Shown: positions 53,211 to 62,980, counted from the first letter of the stretch. The stretch: 64,000 bases of DNA from Catellatospora citrea (GCF_003610235.1 NZ_RAPR01000001.1:4092001-4156000); one strand, 5' to 3'. Program-made: numbers and translations. Notes: generated by a model not told the origin, from the sequence alone.

Positions 53211-56200
53211 ATGCGATCCAGCAGAGGAACGAGGGCATTGCTGGCCGGGGGGATCGCCGCCGCGCTGCTGATGGCTGCGCCCGGCACCGCGGGCGCGGAA
53301 CAGGCTGCCGCACCACAGGCCGCCCGACCCGCGCTCGGTAACACGAAGACGCAGACCGTGGCGCTGATCACCGGCGACCGGGTGTCGGTGCACGGCGACA
53401 ACCGGATCAGCCTGACCCCGCGCGACGGCGTGACGTACCGCAGCTACCGGGTCAAGGACCACCAGTACGTCATTCCCTCCGACGCGGTGCCGCTGCTCGC
53501 GGCGAACCGCCTCGACAAGCGGCTGTTCGACGTCACCGAGCTGCTCAAGGTCAAGGCCGCGCGCCAGGCGACGCTGCCGCTCATCGTCTCCGGCGCGAGC
53601 TCCGCGCCCGGCCTGACCGCCGAGCGCAGGCTCCCGGCCGTGAAGGGCTTCGCGGCCGAGGTGCCCGAGGAGTCCCTGGCCAACCAGTGGCAGGCGACCC
53701 GCAAGGCGAGCACCGGCAAGATCTGGCTCGACGCCGTGCGCAAGCCGGCGCTCGACCAGAGCGTCCCGCTGATCGGCGCGCCCGCGGCCTGGTCCGCCGG
53801 GTTCGACGGCACCGGCGTGACCGTCGCGGTGCTCGACACCGGCATCGACATCACGCACCCCGACCTGGCCGGCAAGATCAGCGGTCGGCAGAACTTCACC
53901 GAGGGTGAGGAGGACGACCTCGACCGGGTCGGTCACGGCACGCACGTCGCCTCGACCATCGCGGGCAGCGGGGCCGGCTCCGGCGGCAAGTACAAGGGTG
54001 TCGCGCCCGGTGCGTCGCTGCTCGACGGCAAGGTCTGCGTCGAGGGCGGTTGCGCCGAGTCCTGGATCCTGGCCGGCATGCAGTGGGCCGCGGAGTCCGG
54101 GGCCGACGTGGCGAACATGAGCCTCGGCGGCGGCAACACTCCCGAGGTCGACCCGCTCGAGCAGGCCGTCAACGACCTGACCGCGCAGTACGGCACCCTG
54201 TTCGTGATCGCGGCGGGCAACTCCGGCGCGGACGAGACCGTCGGCTCCCCGGCGACCGCCGAAGCGGCGCTGGCCGTGGGGGCGTTCACCAAGACCGACG
54301 AGCTCGCCGAGTTCTCCAGCCGGGGCCCCAGTGCCGACGGCTGGGCGGTCAAGCCGGAGATCGCCGCGCCGGGCCAGGAGATCGTGGCCGCGCGCAGCAA
54401 GGACGGGTTCCTCGGTGAACCCGGCCAGCTGTACATGCCGCTGGACGGCACGTCCATGGCCACCCCGCACGTCGCGGGCGCGGCCGCGCTGCTGACCCAG
54501 GTGCACCCGCAGTGGACCGCGGCGCAGCGCAAGTCCGCGCTGATGGCCTCCGCCAAGCCGTCCGCCGGGGTCGGCGTGTTCGCGCAGGGCGCGGGCCGGG
54601 TCGACGTCGCGCGGGCGATCACCCAGCAGGTGACCACCAGCCCCGCGTCGGTCACGTTCGGCCTGCAGGAGTGGCCGCACGAGGACGACGAGGTGCGCAC
54701 CAGCACGGTCACCTACCACAACGGGGGCAGCGCGGCGGTGACCCTGCAGCTCGCGCTGACCGGGGCTCCGGCCGGCGTGTTCTCGCTCAGCGCCGCCACC
54801 GTCACGGTGCCGGCGGGCGGCGACGCGTCGGTGACCATCACCGCCGACACCCGCCAGGGCGGGGACCTCACCGGCGGTATCGGCGGGCAGCTCACCGCCA
54901 CCGCGGCCGGGGTCTCCGTGCAGACGCCGTTCGGCGTGGTCCGGGAGGAGCTCAAGCACTCGGTTCACGTCACCGCCACCGAGCGTGACGGCGACCCGGC
55001 GGAGAACGCCTTCACCGTGCTGTTCGACCCCATCCGGTTCAAGGACTACATCGTCTTCGGGGCCGGCGCCGACCTGCGCCTGCCGCCGGGCGAGTTCTTC
55101 GCGTTCAGCTGGGTCGACGAGGAGAACGACGGCGTGTACTCGACCACGCAGGTGGTCTACCCGGTGTTCAAGGTCGACGGTCCGGAGTCGCTGTCGATGG
55201 ACGCGCGCGGCGCGAGCTCCTTCGACGTCACCGTGCCCGACCCGAAGGCCGACGTGGTGTTTGCCGCGTACGACGTCAACATGGAGTTCGAGAACGCCGG
55301 CATCAGCGTCAGCGCGCTGGGCGACGCGTTCGCCAACATCCACGCCAAGCAGCTCGGCCCGAAGAAGGTGACCGGGCTCAGCTCGGCGCTCTCCGGAACG
55401 CTCGCCGAGATGGACGAGGAGGGCAACCCGGCGCTCGCGCCGCACGTCTACAACCTCGGCTGGCACAAGGCCGACGGCATGCTGCCGGGGCTGGTCAAGC
55501 ACCTGCGCTGGAGCGACCTTGCCACGGTGAAGGCGACCCACGCGGTGCTCGACAAGGGCACCAACGGCGTGCGGCTCAGCTTCCTCGCGCCGCCCGGCGG
55601 CGGTGGCGGCTGGGCCACCGGCTGGCCGGTCCCGCTGCCGTTCACCCGCACCGACTACTACGCGAGCAACGTGCCGTGGCAGGTCGAGGTCATGGCGGAG
55701 AAGCCGGCCGAAGGCGAGGACTGGCCGGAGACGGTCTCCGACAACAGCGCCGGTGCGGACTACCGGGCCGGCAAGACCTACCAGGAGCAGTGGAACAAGG
55801 GCGCGTTCGGGCCCAGCGTGGCTCCGTTCTTCCCGGGCGAGAAGCCGGCGCTGCGCGACGGCGACGTCATGTACGTCGGACCGGCGCTGCTCGGCGACGG
55901 CCAGGGCCGGGCGGGCTTCGGTCAGATCACCAGCGGGCGGGGTGCGCTCTACCGCAACGGTGAGCTGGTCGCCGAGGCCACGGACGGGCCGTACGTCTAC
56001 GCCGAGGAGGTGGACGCGGCCAGTGCCTCGTTCCGCTTCGACGGCAGCCTGGAACGGAACTCCCGCCTCACCACGAAGATGACGGTGAGCTGGACGTTCC
56101 GTTCGGGCCGGGCGGACAAGCCGGCGTCGCTGCCGCTGACCGCGGTCAGCTTCGCGCCGAGCCTGGACGTCCAGAACGTCGGCAAGGCCGGCGGCCTGGG

Positions 56201-56444
56201 CGTCTACCCGGCGACCTTCACCCAGACCGAGGGCTCCGGCCGCGTGGTCAAGCTGTCGGTGAAGGCGTCGTACGACGACGGCAAGACCTGGGTCAAGGTG
56301 CCGGTGCTGCACCTGGGCGGGCAGTGGCTGGTCATGGTCGTGCACCCGAAGGCGGGCGGCTTCGTGTCGCTGCAGGCGTCGGGCGCGGACGCGAAGGGCA
56401 ACACCTTCGACCAGACCGTCATCCGGGCGTACGAGATCCGCTGA
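53211..56444 (+). CDS. secreted S8 family serine protease (subtilisin-like), large
   Basis: 1077 residues: signal peptide (about 1-30, A-G-A-E), an I9-type propeptide region, catalytic domain with Asp in V-L-D-T-G-I-D (about 208), His in G-H-G-T-H-V-A (about 242) and Ser in G-T-S-M-A-T-P-H-V-A-G (about 414), then about 600 residues of beta-rich C-terminal domains that probably stabilise the enzyme or bind substrate or wall. GGGGAGGAAC precedes the ATG. Extracellular peptidase, likely for nutrition or development. No sorting signal at the end. Confidence 0.93.
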   Translation: MRSSRGTRALLAGGIAAALLMAAPGTAGAEQAAAPQAARPALGNTKTQTVALITGDRVSVHGDNRISLTPRDGVTYRSYRVKDHQYVIPSDAVPLLAANRLDKRLFDVTELLKVKAARQATLPLIVSGASSAPGLTAERRLPAVKGFAAEVPEESLANQWQATRKASTGKIWLDAVRKPALDQSVPLIGAPAAWSAGFDGTGVTVAVLDTGIDITHPDLAGKISGRQNFTEGEEDDLDRVGHGTHVASTIAGSGAGSGGKYKGVAPGASLLDGKVCVEGGCAESWILAGMQWAAESGADVANMSLGGGNTPEVDPLEQAVNDLTAQYGTLFVIAAGNSGADETVGSPATAEAALAVGAFTKTDELAEFSSRGPSADGWAVKPEIAAPGQEIVAARSKDGFLGEPGQLYMPLDGTSMATPHVAGAAALLTQVHPQWTAAQRKSALMASAKPSAGVGVFAQGAGRVDVARAITQQVTTSPASVTFGLQEWPHEDDEVRTSTVTYHNGGSAAVTLQLALTGAPAGVFSLSAATVTVPAGGDASVTITADTRQGGDLTGGIGGQLTATAAGVSVQTPFGVVREELKHSVHVTATERDGDPAENAFTVLFDPIRFKDYIVFGAGADLRLPPGEFFAFSWVDEENDGVYSTTQVVYPVFKVDGPESLSMDARGASSFDVTVPDPKADVVFAAYDVNMEFENAGISVSALGDAFANIHAKQLGPKKVTGLSSALSGTLAEMDEEGNPALAPHVYNLGWHKADGMLPGLVKHLRWSDLATVKATHAVLDKGTNGVRLSFLAPPGGGGGWATGWPVPLPFTRTDYYASNVPWQVEVMAEKPAEGEDWPETVSDNSAGADYRAGKTYQEQWNKGAFGPSVAPFFPGEKPALRDGDVMYVGPALLGDGQGRAGFGQITSGRGALYRNGELVAEATDGPYVYAEEVDAASASFRFDGSLERNSRLTTKMTVSWTFRSGRADKPASLPLTAVSFAPSLDVQNVGKAGGLGVYPATFTQTEGSGRVVKLSVKASYDDGKTWVKVPVLHLGGQWLVMVVHPKAGGFVSLQASGADAKGNTFDQTVIRAYEIR

Positions 56445-56458
56445 TCACCTGCAACGAA

Positions 56459-56492
56459 GAAGGGCCCGGCGACCGTGGTCGCCGGGCCCTTC
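56459..56492. terminator. hairpin terminator between convergent genes
   Basis: 16-nt complementary arms (56459-56474 and 56477-56492); the effective stem is shorter because the turn is only 2 nt. Lies between the subtilase and biotin carboxylase genes. Confidence 0.8.
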
Positions 56493-56503
56493 CCCTGCCC
56501 GGG

Positions 56504-57841
56504 TCAGCGCATCCGCGAGACCAGGCCGGTGTCGTAGTCGCCCGAGACGAACTCGGCGTTGTCCAGCAGCTCGGCGAAGAACGGCAGGTTGTTCTTCGGC
56601 CCGATCAGCTCGAACGCGGCGACCGCCGCCTTGGCCCGGGCGATCGCCTCGGCCCGGTCGGCGCCGTACACGATGACCTTGGCCATCAGCGAGTCGTAGC
56701 TCGGGGTGACCACGTTGCCCTCGGCGTAGCCGGAGTCGACCCGCACCCCCTCGCCGGCCGGCTCGACCCAGGTCTTGATCGCCCCGGGGCCGGGCAGGAA
56801 GCGCTTCGGGTCCTCGGCGTTGATCCGCAGCTCGATGGCGTGGCCCCGGGAGACCAGCGCGGCCGGGTCGAACTGCACCGGCAGCCCGGCCGCGACGCGC
56901 AGCTGCGCCTCGACCAGGTCGATGCCGAACACGGCCTCGGTCACCGGGTGCTCGACCTGCAGCCGGGTGTTCATCTCCAGGAAGTAGAACTCGCCGGTGG
57001 CCGGGTCGAACAGGCACTCGACGGTGCCGGCGTTGCGGTAGCCGACCGCCTCGCCCGCGCGGACCGCGGCCGCCAGCAGCTTCTCCCGCTGCCCGGGGGT
57101 GAGGGCCGGGGACGGCGACTCCTCGACCAGCTTCTGGTTGCGCCGCTGCACCGAGCACTCGCGCTCGCCCAGGGCGAGCACGGTGCCGTCGGCGAGGCCG
57201 AGGATCTGCACCTCGACGTGGCGCACCCGGGGGAAGTAGCGCTCGATCAGCACCGAGCCGTCGCCGAACATGCGCTCGGCGAAGCCGCGCACGGTCTCGT
57301 ACTGCTCGGTCAGCTTCGCGGCGTCGACGGCGACGGCCATGCCCATCCCGCCGCCGCCGGCCGCGGCCTTGACCATGACCGGGTAGCCGATCTCCTCGGC
57401 GGCGCCCAGCGCGGCCTCGACCGTGGCGGCCGGGTCGGCGGTCCCGGGGGCGACCGGAACGCCGGCGGCGGCCATCAGGTTACGAGCGTTGATCTTGTCG
57501 CCCATCGCGGTGATGGCGTCGGCGCCGGGGCCGACCCAGATTAGGCCGCTCGCGGTGACGGTGCGGGCGAAGTCGGCGTTCTCGGAGAGGAAGCCGTAGC
57601 CGGGGTGGATCGCCTGCGCGCCGGTCTGCTTCGCGGCGGCCAGGATCGCTTCGGTGTTGCGGTACGACTCGGCCGGGTTGGCCGGGCCGACGCACACCGC
57701 CTCGTCCGCCTCACGCACGAACGGCAGCTCGGCATCGGCCTCGGAGTACACCGCGATGGTGCGGATGCCCAGCTCTCTGGCGGTGCGGATGATGCGCCGG
57801 GCGATCTCTCCCCGGTTCGCGACCAGCAATGACTCGATCAT
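56504..57841 (-). CDS. biotin carboxylase subunit without carrier domain
   Basis: ATP-grasp enzyme that carboxylates biotin for an acyl-CoA carboxylase. 445 residues: N-terminal A-N-R-G-E-I-A-R-R, ATP-binding K-A-A-A-G-G-G-G-M-G-M, E-C-S-V-Q-R-R-N-Q-K, E-M-N-T-R-L-Q-V-E-H-P-V-T-E, ending D-Y-D-T-G-L-V-S-R-M-R. The BT and biotin-carrier (M-K-M) domains of MCC alpha subunits are absent, so a separate carrier is needed; none was found in the window. A TetR gene lies upstream on the same strand. Confidence 0.9.
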   Translation of the reverse strand: MIESLLVANRGEIARRIIRTARELGIRTIAVYSEADAELPFVREADEAVCVGPANPAESYRNTEAILAAAKQTGAQAIHPGYGFLSENADFARTVTASGLIWVGPGADAITAMGDKINARNLMAAAGVPVAPGTADPAATVEAALGAAEEIGYPVMVKAAAGGGGMGMAVAVDAAKLTEQYETVRGFAERMFGDGSVLIERYFPRVRHVEVQILGLADGTVLALGERECSVQRRNQKLVEESPSPALTPGQREKLLAAAVRAGEAVGYRNAGTVECLFDPATGEFYFLEMNTRLQVEHPVTEAVFGIDLVEAQLRVAAGLPVQFDPAALVSRGHAIELRINAEDPKRFLPGPGAIKTWVEPAGEGVRVDSGYAEGNVVTPSYDSLMAKVIVYGADRAEAIARAKAAVAAFELIGPKNNLPFFAELLDNAEFVSGDYDTGLVSRMR

Positions 57842-57935
57842 GCGTGCGTCCCCTCCTGGGCCCAGACAACCACACCAAGCCTAAACGCACGTTCAGTTCC
57901 GCTCGCCATGCGGGCCGCGGGCACACCGGTGACCA

Positions 57936-57995
57936 GCAGTTTCGGGGAAACTGTCGCCTTCGGGCGCGCCGAGGGCGCAGTTTCCCCGAAACTGC
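57936..57995. repeat. inverted repeat with self-palindromic arms (different sequence, same architecture as family 1)
   Basis: Arms 57936-57958 and 57974-57995 pair with a single bulge. Each arm contains a 17-nt palindrome, CAGTTTCGGGGAAACTG on the left and its complement on the right. Intergenic, between the TetR and biotin carboxylase genes. Confidence 0.85.
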
Positions 57996-58014
57996 GAAAC
58001 GTGGTCGGCGGGCG

Positions 58015-58626
58015 TCAGCCCAGGAGGGCGGCGAGGGCGGCGGCGCGCAGGAGGGTGGCGCGGCGTTGGCGTTCGACCTCGCCGCCCAGGAAGGGGGTGG
58101 AGTTCATCAGGCCGAAGGCCGCGTGGGCCAGCACCCTGGCCTCGCCGCCGGTGACGTCGGCGCGCACGGCGGTCAGCACCTGCACCCACTCCTCGACGTA
58201 CTGGCGCTGCAGCCGGCGGATCTCACGGCGCGGCTCCTCGGGCAGGCGGTCCAGCTCGTGCAGGTGCAGCGCGATCACGGCCGGGTTGGCCAGGGCGAAC
58301 TCGACGTGGAAGTCGACCAGGGCCTCGACCGCGGCCCGCGGGTCGGCGGGGTGCGCGGAGACCTGGCCGCGGCCGCCCGCCAGCAGCCCCTCGCTCACCG
58401 GCATCAGCGCCGCGACGAGCATGGCCTCCTTGCCGGCGAAGTGGTGGTAGAGGGCCGGCCCGGTGACACCGGCGGCGGTGCCGATGTCGTCCATGGACAC
58501 GCCGTGATAGCCGCGTGCGGCGAACAGGCCGACGGCGATCTCGAGGATCTCTTCACGTCGCGACCTGCGCGCCGGCTTGGTCGGGGGGGTGTCTACCTGC
58601 TGCTCCACTGCCGTCACCCGAGACAT
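58015..58626 (-). CDS. TetR/AcrR-family transcriptional regulator
   Basis: 203 residues: basic N-terminal stretch (R-R-S-R-R-E), helix-turn-helix (about 22-68: I-A-V-G-L-F-A-A-R-G-Y-H-G-V-S-M-D-D-I, then G-V-T-G-P-A-L-Y-H-H-F-A-G-K) and an alpha-helical ligand domain. Of the type that represses fatty- or branched-acyl-CoA catabolic genes; position upstream of the biotin carboxylase gene on the same strand fits control of that pathway (inference). Confidence 0.9.
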   Translation of the reverse strand: MSRVTAVEQQVDTPPTKPARRSRREEILEIAVGLFAARGYHGVSMDDIGTAAGVTGPALYHHFAGKEAMLVAALMPVSEGLLAGGRGQVSAHPADPRAAVEALVDFHVEFALANPAVIALHLHELDRLPEEPRREIRRLQRQYVEEWVQVLTAVRADVTGGEARVLAHAAFGLMNSTPFLGGEVERQRRATLLRAAALAALLG

Positions 58627-58661
58627 GCTACTCGCCGGTCAAGCCGCAGCTTAACGCCCGT

Positions 58662-61535
58662 TTAGTCCAGTTCGAACCCATATTCCCGGGCCAGGCGGCG
58701 GGCTTCCTCCTCCTGGTCACACTGCATCAGCGTGTGCGCGAGCGCGTACGCCGCCCGCGGCAGCGTCGCCGAATCCCGGGGCAGGCCGTTGAGCACCTCA
58801 CGCAGGACCGGCTCCGCCGCCTCGGCCCGGCCCAGCGTCAGCAGGACCTCGCCCATGGTCAGGTCCGCGAGGAACGCCTCCCCGAACGCCTCCAGCCCGC
58901 GGAAGCGCTCCGCCGCCCCCCGCACCCGGGTCAGCGCCGCCTCCGGATCACCCACGCCGACCATGGCCCGCGCCCCGTCCAGGGCGAGCCAGGCCAGCTC
59001 GTACTGCGCCTCGGGCTCCTTGGCCAGCCCCGGCGGCAGCTCGGCCGCGGCGGCGTCGGCCAGCTCCACGGCCTGCCGGGCCCGCTCCGGGTCGTCGGCG
59101 TACATCGCGGCCACGGCCTGGCGGCGGCGGGCGCGCATCTCGTCCAGCGGCAGCCGCGCCACCCGGTACGCCGCAGCGGCCGAACCCAGCCGGGTCGCCG
59201 CCAGCGCGTCACGGTCGAGGTCGAACAGCAGCTCACCCGCCTGCTCCAGGACCCGGGCCCGCCCCGCGGCGTTGTCGAAGCCGTCCAGGTTCGCCGCCAG
59301 CTCGTCGAGGTAGGCCAGCGACTGGTCGGTCTCCCCCAACCGCTGGTGGATCGCGGCCAGCAGGTGCCGCACCTGGTCCGCCAGATTCTGGTTGCCGGCC
59401 CGGTCCGCGCCGTACACGGCCTCCTCGGCGACCTCGGCCGCCTCCTCCACCCGGCCCGTGTTGAACAGCGCCACGGCCAGGTGGAACCGGGCGTGCTCGG
59501 CGTCGTCGTCGTGCTCCTGCCCGGCCTCCGGCTCGCTCCCGAGCCGGGCGACCATGGCGGCCAGGTCGTCGACCGCCTCCCGCGCCCGCGGCGTCCCGGC
59601 CAGCAGCACCGCCCGCCGCTCCCGGACCTCGCGCTCCAACGGCTCGGGCAGCACCCGTGCCAGCGCCCGGTCGTACGCGGCAGCCGCGCCCGCGTTGTCG
59701 TCGAGCATGCTCAGACCCTGGCCGAGGAAGAACTCACCCAGCCCGATCATCTCGTCCTGGCCCTCGGCCACGGCTCGCGTGATCAGCTCCCGCGCCGCGT
59801 CGGCGGACTCCTGGACCCGGCCGTCCGCGCCCAGCGCCTGCGCCCGCAGCAGCATGACCTGCAGCCGCACCCGCGCACCCGGATCGGGCTCGCCGACCCC
59901 GTCGACGCGGTCCAGCTCCCGCAGCGCCTCGCCCGGCTGCTGGGCGTGCAGCAGCGCGACCGCGAGCCGGCGCAACGCCCCGGCCTGGTCCTTCGGCTCG
60001 CCGTGCGCCAGCAGGTAGTCCGACGAGGCGCGGACCTGCGCCAGGCCCTCCTCCGGCTGGCCGTGCCGGCTGCGATGCAGCCCCAGCCGGCCCCGGATCC
60101 GCTGCCCGCGCACCTCGTCCCCGGCCTGCGTGTAGCACTCCAGCGCCTCGGTCCAGGCCTGCTCGGTCTGCTCGGCCGTCTCCCCGTGCAGCCGCATGCC
60201 GCGCAGGTCGGCCAGCCGGCCCAGCTGCAGCGCGGTCAGCCCGCCCGCGCCTGTGAACGGCTCGATGAGCTGCCACAGCGCCTCCGAACGCGGCTCGTCG
60301 TCACGCCGCAGCGCCTCCTCGATCAGATCGAGGAGCAGGTCGAGGCCGGCGTCCGCGGGCACGTCCGGCAGATCGGCCGCGACCGGGGCGGCAGCCGGCG
60401 GCGACACCACGGGCGTAGGACCCATCGCCGCGGCCACCCGCGCGGTCAGGCTCAGCGGCAGCCGCTCCACCAGCGGCTCGGCCGCCAGCGTCGCGGCCAC
60501 CCGCTCGCTCTGCGCGGCCGTGCCGTTGCGGGCGTCGAAGCGCTTCGCCAGCGCGACGGCACGCGCCGCGAGCTGCTCGGCCAGTTCCGCGACGTCGTGC
60601 TCGGCGCCGCGCACCGGCTGTGCCCCGCGTCCGGCGGCGGCCAGCAGCCTCAGCACCAGCGACGACGCGGCGGCGAACGCCATCTCGACCAGCGGCGAGG
60701 ACGCCTCGCGCAGCCACGGCAGGTGCCGTTCGACCAGTTCCAGTCCTCTGCCGGCGTTGCCGCTCACGGCGAGGAAGTACACGTGGTCGGCGATCGTGCC
60801 GAGCTGGCTCCGGTCGGCCCGGACCGCGCGGTAGGCCTGGTGGTGCGCCCTGCGCGCCTCGTCGAACCGGCCCGTGCGCAGGTACGGCAGCAGCAGCGCG
60901 GTGAGGATCTCCCGCGGCTGCTCGACGCAGGTCAGCTCCCCGGCGAGCACCGGGCCGACGAGCTCGATGGCCTCCTCGTCGCGGCCGCGGTCGGTCAGGT
61001 GCCGCACCTGGTCGGTCGGGTCGCAGCCGACGCAGTCGGAGTTGCCGTCACGCGGCGCGGCCTGCCAGTGCGCGTAGTGCAGGTCGGCCGCGGCGCAGTC
61101 ACCGAGGTGGGCGGCCACCAGCCAGCGGTGCTTGTGCACGGCCTGCAGGCTGTGCCCGCCCTCCGCGTAGCGGCGCTGCATGTCGTCGAGCACCGCGTAG
61201 GTCCGGGTCAGCGGCACGTCAGGGAACCGGGTCAGCGAGTTGACCATGTACTTGTAGTGCCAGAGCAGCAGGTACTCCTGGTCGCCGTGGCGTTCGGGAT
61301 AGGAGTCGAAGCGGGCCAGGCACCAGGTGAACGTCGCGAACCCCTTGGCCGGCAGGCCGCCGCGCTGATACGCCTCCGTCGCCGCCATCCGGGCGTGGAA
61401 CCGCAGCTGCTCGTCGCCCAGCGCGTCCGCCTGGGCGATCGCCTCCTCGGCCAGCGCCACCTGACCCGCGCCATGGGGCGCGTCCCAGCACTGTTCGATC
61501 AGCGCACGGATCCGGTCGGGGTTGGGGGTGGTCAT
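58662..61535 (-). CDS. large TPR-repeat protein, unknown function
   Basis: 957 residues from ATG 61535 (GGAGAA about 10 nt upstream). Almost wholly alpha-helical TPR-like repeats (A-L/E-A patterns every about 34-40 residues) with a Gly/Pro/Val-rich break near 445-470. No signal, membrane helix or enzymatic motif. N-terminal M-T-T-P-N-P-D-R-I-R-A-L. Such giant TPR proteins serve as scaffolds in actinobacteria; no partner can be named. An upstream extension to 61796 is in frame but has no start support. Confidence 0.75.
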   Translation of the reverse strand: MTTPNPDRIRALIEQCWDAPHGAGQVALAEEAIAQADALGDEQLRFHARMAATEAYQRGGLPAKGFATFTWCLARFDSYPERHGDQEYLLLWHYKYMVNSLTRFPDVPLTRTYAVLDDMQRRYAEGGHSLQAVHKHRWLVAAHLGDCAAADLHYAHWQAAPRDGNSDCVGCDPTDQVRHLTDRGRDEEAIELVGPVLAGELTCVEQPREILTALLLPYLRTGRFDEARRAHHQAYRAVRADRSQLGTIADHVYFLAVSGNAGRGLELVERHLPWLREASSPLVEMAFAAASSLVLRLLAAAGRGAQPVRGAEHDVAELAEQLAARAVALAKRFDARNGTAAQSERVAATLAAEPLVERLPLSLTARVAAAMGPTPVVSPPAAAPVAADLPDVPADAGLDLLLDLIEEALRRDDEPRSEALWQLIEPFTGAGGLTALQLGRLADLRGMRLHGETAEQTEQAWTEALECYTQAGDEVRGQRIRGRLGLHRSRHGQPEEGLAQVRASSDYLLAHGEPKDQAGALRRLAVALLHAQQPGEALRELDRVDGVGEPDPGARVRLQVMLLRAQALGADGRVQESADAARELITRAVAEGQDEMIGLGEFFLGQGLSMLDDNAGAAAAYDRALARVLPEPLEREVRERRAVLLAGTPRAREAVDDLAAMVARLGSEPEAGQEHDDDAEHARFHLAVALFNTGRVEEAAEVAEEAVYGADRAGNQNLADQVRHLLAAIHQRLGETDQSLAYLDELAANLDGFDNAAGRARVLEQAGELLFDLDRDALAATRLGSAAAAYRVARLPLDEMRARRRQAVAAMYADDPERARQAVELADAAAAELPPGLAKEPEAQYELAWLALDGARAMVGVGDPEAALTRVRGAAERFRGLEAFGEAFLADLTMGEVLLTLGRAEAAEPVLREVLNGLPRDSATLPRAAYALAHTLMQCDQEEEARRLAREYGFELD

Positions 61536-61836
61536 GGAGCGCGGTTCTCCTCGTCGGTGCTCACGACCGGCTCCGTGGGTCCGGCTCCGGTAAAGACGCG
61601 GTAGGCGGCGCCAAAGGGTCGCGCTGACCGGCGACCAGTTGTGGACACGACGGCACGGCTCGCGCGGCGGCGAGGCGGCGCAGGATCGACAGGTCGACGG
61701 CGCCCCCGTGGCTCGACCTGAAACGAGTGGTCCACGCCGGACACCGTACCCGGATCCGGCGATACCCGCGCGGCAGCACGGAGCGGGGGCGCCCACCGTG
61801 GAGGCGCCCCCGGCCGAGTCCGTGCCTACTTCTCCA
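61536..61836. other. 301-bp region upstream of the TPR gene
   Basis: Contains the 5' flank of the TPR gene and the terminator at 61784-61812 that ends the third sigma operon. No other gene or repeat seen. Confidence 0.5.
61784..61812 (-). terminator. hairpin terminator of the third sigma operon
   Basis: 10-bp G/C stem (61784-61793 with 61803-61812), 9-nt loop, about 24 nt past the stop of the sensor gene. Confidence 0.72.
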
Positions 61837-62979
61837 CTACGGCTTCGTCACCGTCACCCGGTTGTTGCTCGAGTTCAGGTCGGGCGCTGTCCCCGTGGTG
61901 CCGAGCTCGTAGACGCTGAGCTGGGGGGCGGGATTGTCCTTGAGGCTGGAGACGTCGGCCTGGATCTTCACGGTCACCTCGACCGTCGCGCCGTTCGCGA
62001 TGCCGGGAATCGGCACCTGGAGGCCCACCGCGCCATGCGCCTCCGACTCGCTGCCCGGCAGCACCACGAACTCCCCGGAGGCGACCGGGCCCTTGTTGCG
62101 GACGGCCAGCCGCACCGTCGCGACCCGCACCTTGGCTCCGTTGTCGAGGGTCACGACCGGTCCCCACGACACGTTCTTCAGGGACGCGACGAGGTCGATC
62201 CGCTCCGTGTGCGGGGTGAACGTGGTCGGCCCGGCCAGCTGGCGCAATGCACTGCCGTCCCAGCCGTAGGTGCGGATCTGGTGCAGCTCGTAGCCTCGCG
62301 GCGTGTCACAGCAGACCAGTTGGTCACTGATGTCGACGACCACACCACCGTTCGGAGCAGCGGTGACGGACGAGATCATGCCCTTGGCGAGAACGCCCAG
62401 CAACACCAGCTTGCCCGCCTCGTCACGGTCGACGGCCAGTAGCTGCCCGTGCCTGACCTCGCCCGGTTGGCAGGCGATCAGCACCGCGGTCTCCGTCGCG
62501 GAGTCCGCGTCCAGGTTCGTGTGCACGACCGAGACCAGACCGACCGCGCGGACCTGATCCGTTCTGCCGACGTCCTCGATCCTCGGCAGGCGAACCGATC
62601 CGCTGGTGCAGTAGTCCAGGTTGCCGTCCCAGCTCGCCACCGGGATCTTCATCGTGGTGAGCTGCTGCACGGTGAACCGGCCGTCCGGACCTGTCGGCGG
62701 CGGGCTCGCCGAAGCAGACGGCGACGCGCTCGGCGCGGACGAATTCGATGCCGCCACGTCCGGCGGGCCCTGGTTGCCGCGGTCCATGGAGGCGTATGCC
62801 AGCGCCGGCGCGGCCAGCAACAGCACCCCCAGCACGCTGAACGCGGCGGTGGTGCGGGCCCGGCGGCGCTTGACGGTGTGCCGCACCGCACCCGTGCCGG
62901 TGGCGCGTACCGACGGTGCGGCGGCCGCGGTGAAGCCCGCGAAGGCGTCGTTGATCAGGTCGTCGTCGAAGTCGGTCAT
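61837..62979 (-). CDS. membrane sensor / anti-sigma-like partner (third module)
   Basis: 380 residues: acidic cytoplasmic N-terminus (D-F-D-D-D-L-I-N-D-A-F-A-G-F), a basic K-R-R-R-A-R before one membrane helix (about 42-64), Ser/Pro linker, a beta-propeller-like region with D-D-x-D-type and paired Cys (about 100-260), and a C-terminal CARDB-like beta domain (about 265-380, with D-L-N-S-S-N-N-R-V-T-V). One nt separates its ATG from the sigma stop. Ectodomain differs from the G-D-E-S-L family of the other two modules. Sensor role inferred from position. Confidence 0.78.
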   Translation of the reverse strand: MTDFDDDLINDAFAGFTAAAAPSVRATGTGAVRHTVKRRRARTTAAFSVLGVLLLAAPALAYASMDRGNQGPPDVAASNSSAPSASPSASASPPPTGPDGRFTVQQLTTMKIPVASWDGNLDYCTSGSVRLPRIEDVGRTDQVRAVGLVSVVHTNLDADSATETAVLIACQPGEVRHGQLLAVDRDEAGKLVLLGVLAKGMISSVTAAPNGGVVVDISDQLVCCDTPRGYELHQIRTYGWDGSALRQLAGPTTFTPHTERIDLVASLKNVSWGPVVTLDNGAKVRVATVRLAVRNKGPVASGEFVVLPGSESEAHGAVGLQVPIPGIANGATVEVTVKIQADVSSLKDNPAPQLSVYELGTTGTAPDLNSSNNRVTVTKP

Positions 62980-62980
62980 C

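Noticed and set aside
53163..56345. 1060-codon open frame opposite the subtilase gene
   Set aside because: Composition-driven shadow of the subtilase; no recognisable domain and no start signal.
58515..61604. 1029-codon plus-strand frame opposite the TPR gene
   Set aside because: Shadow of the TPR coding strand; no start signal or domain.
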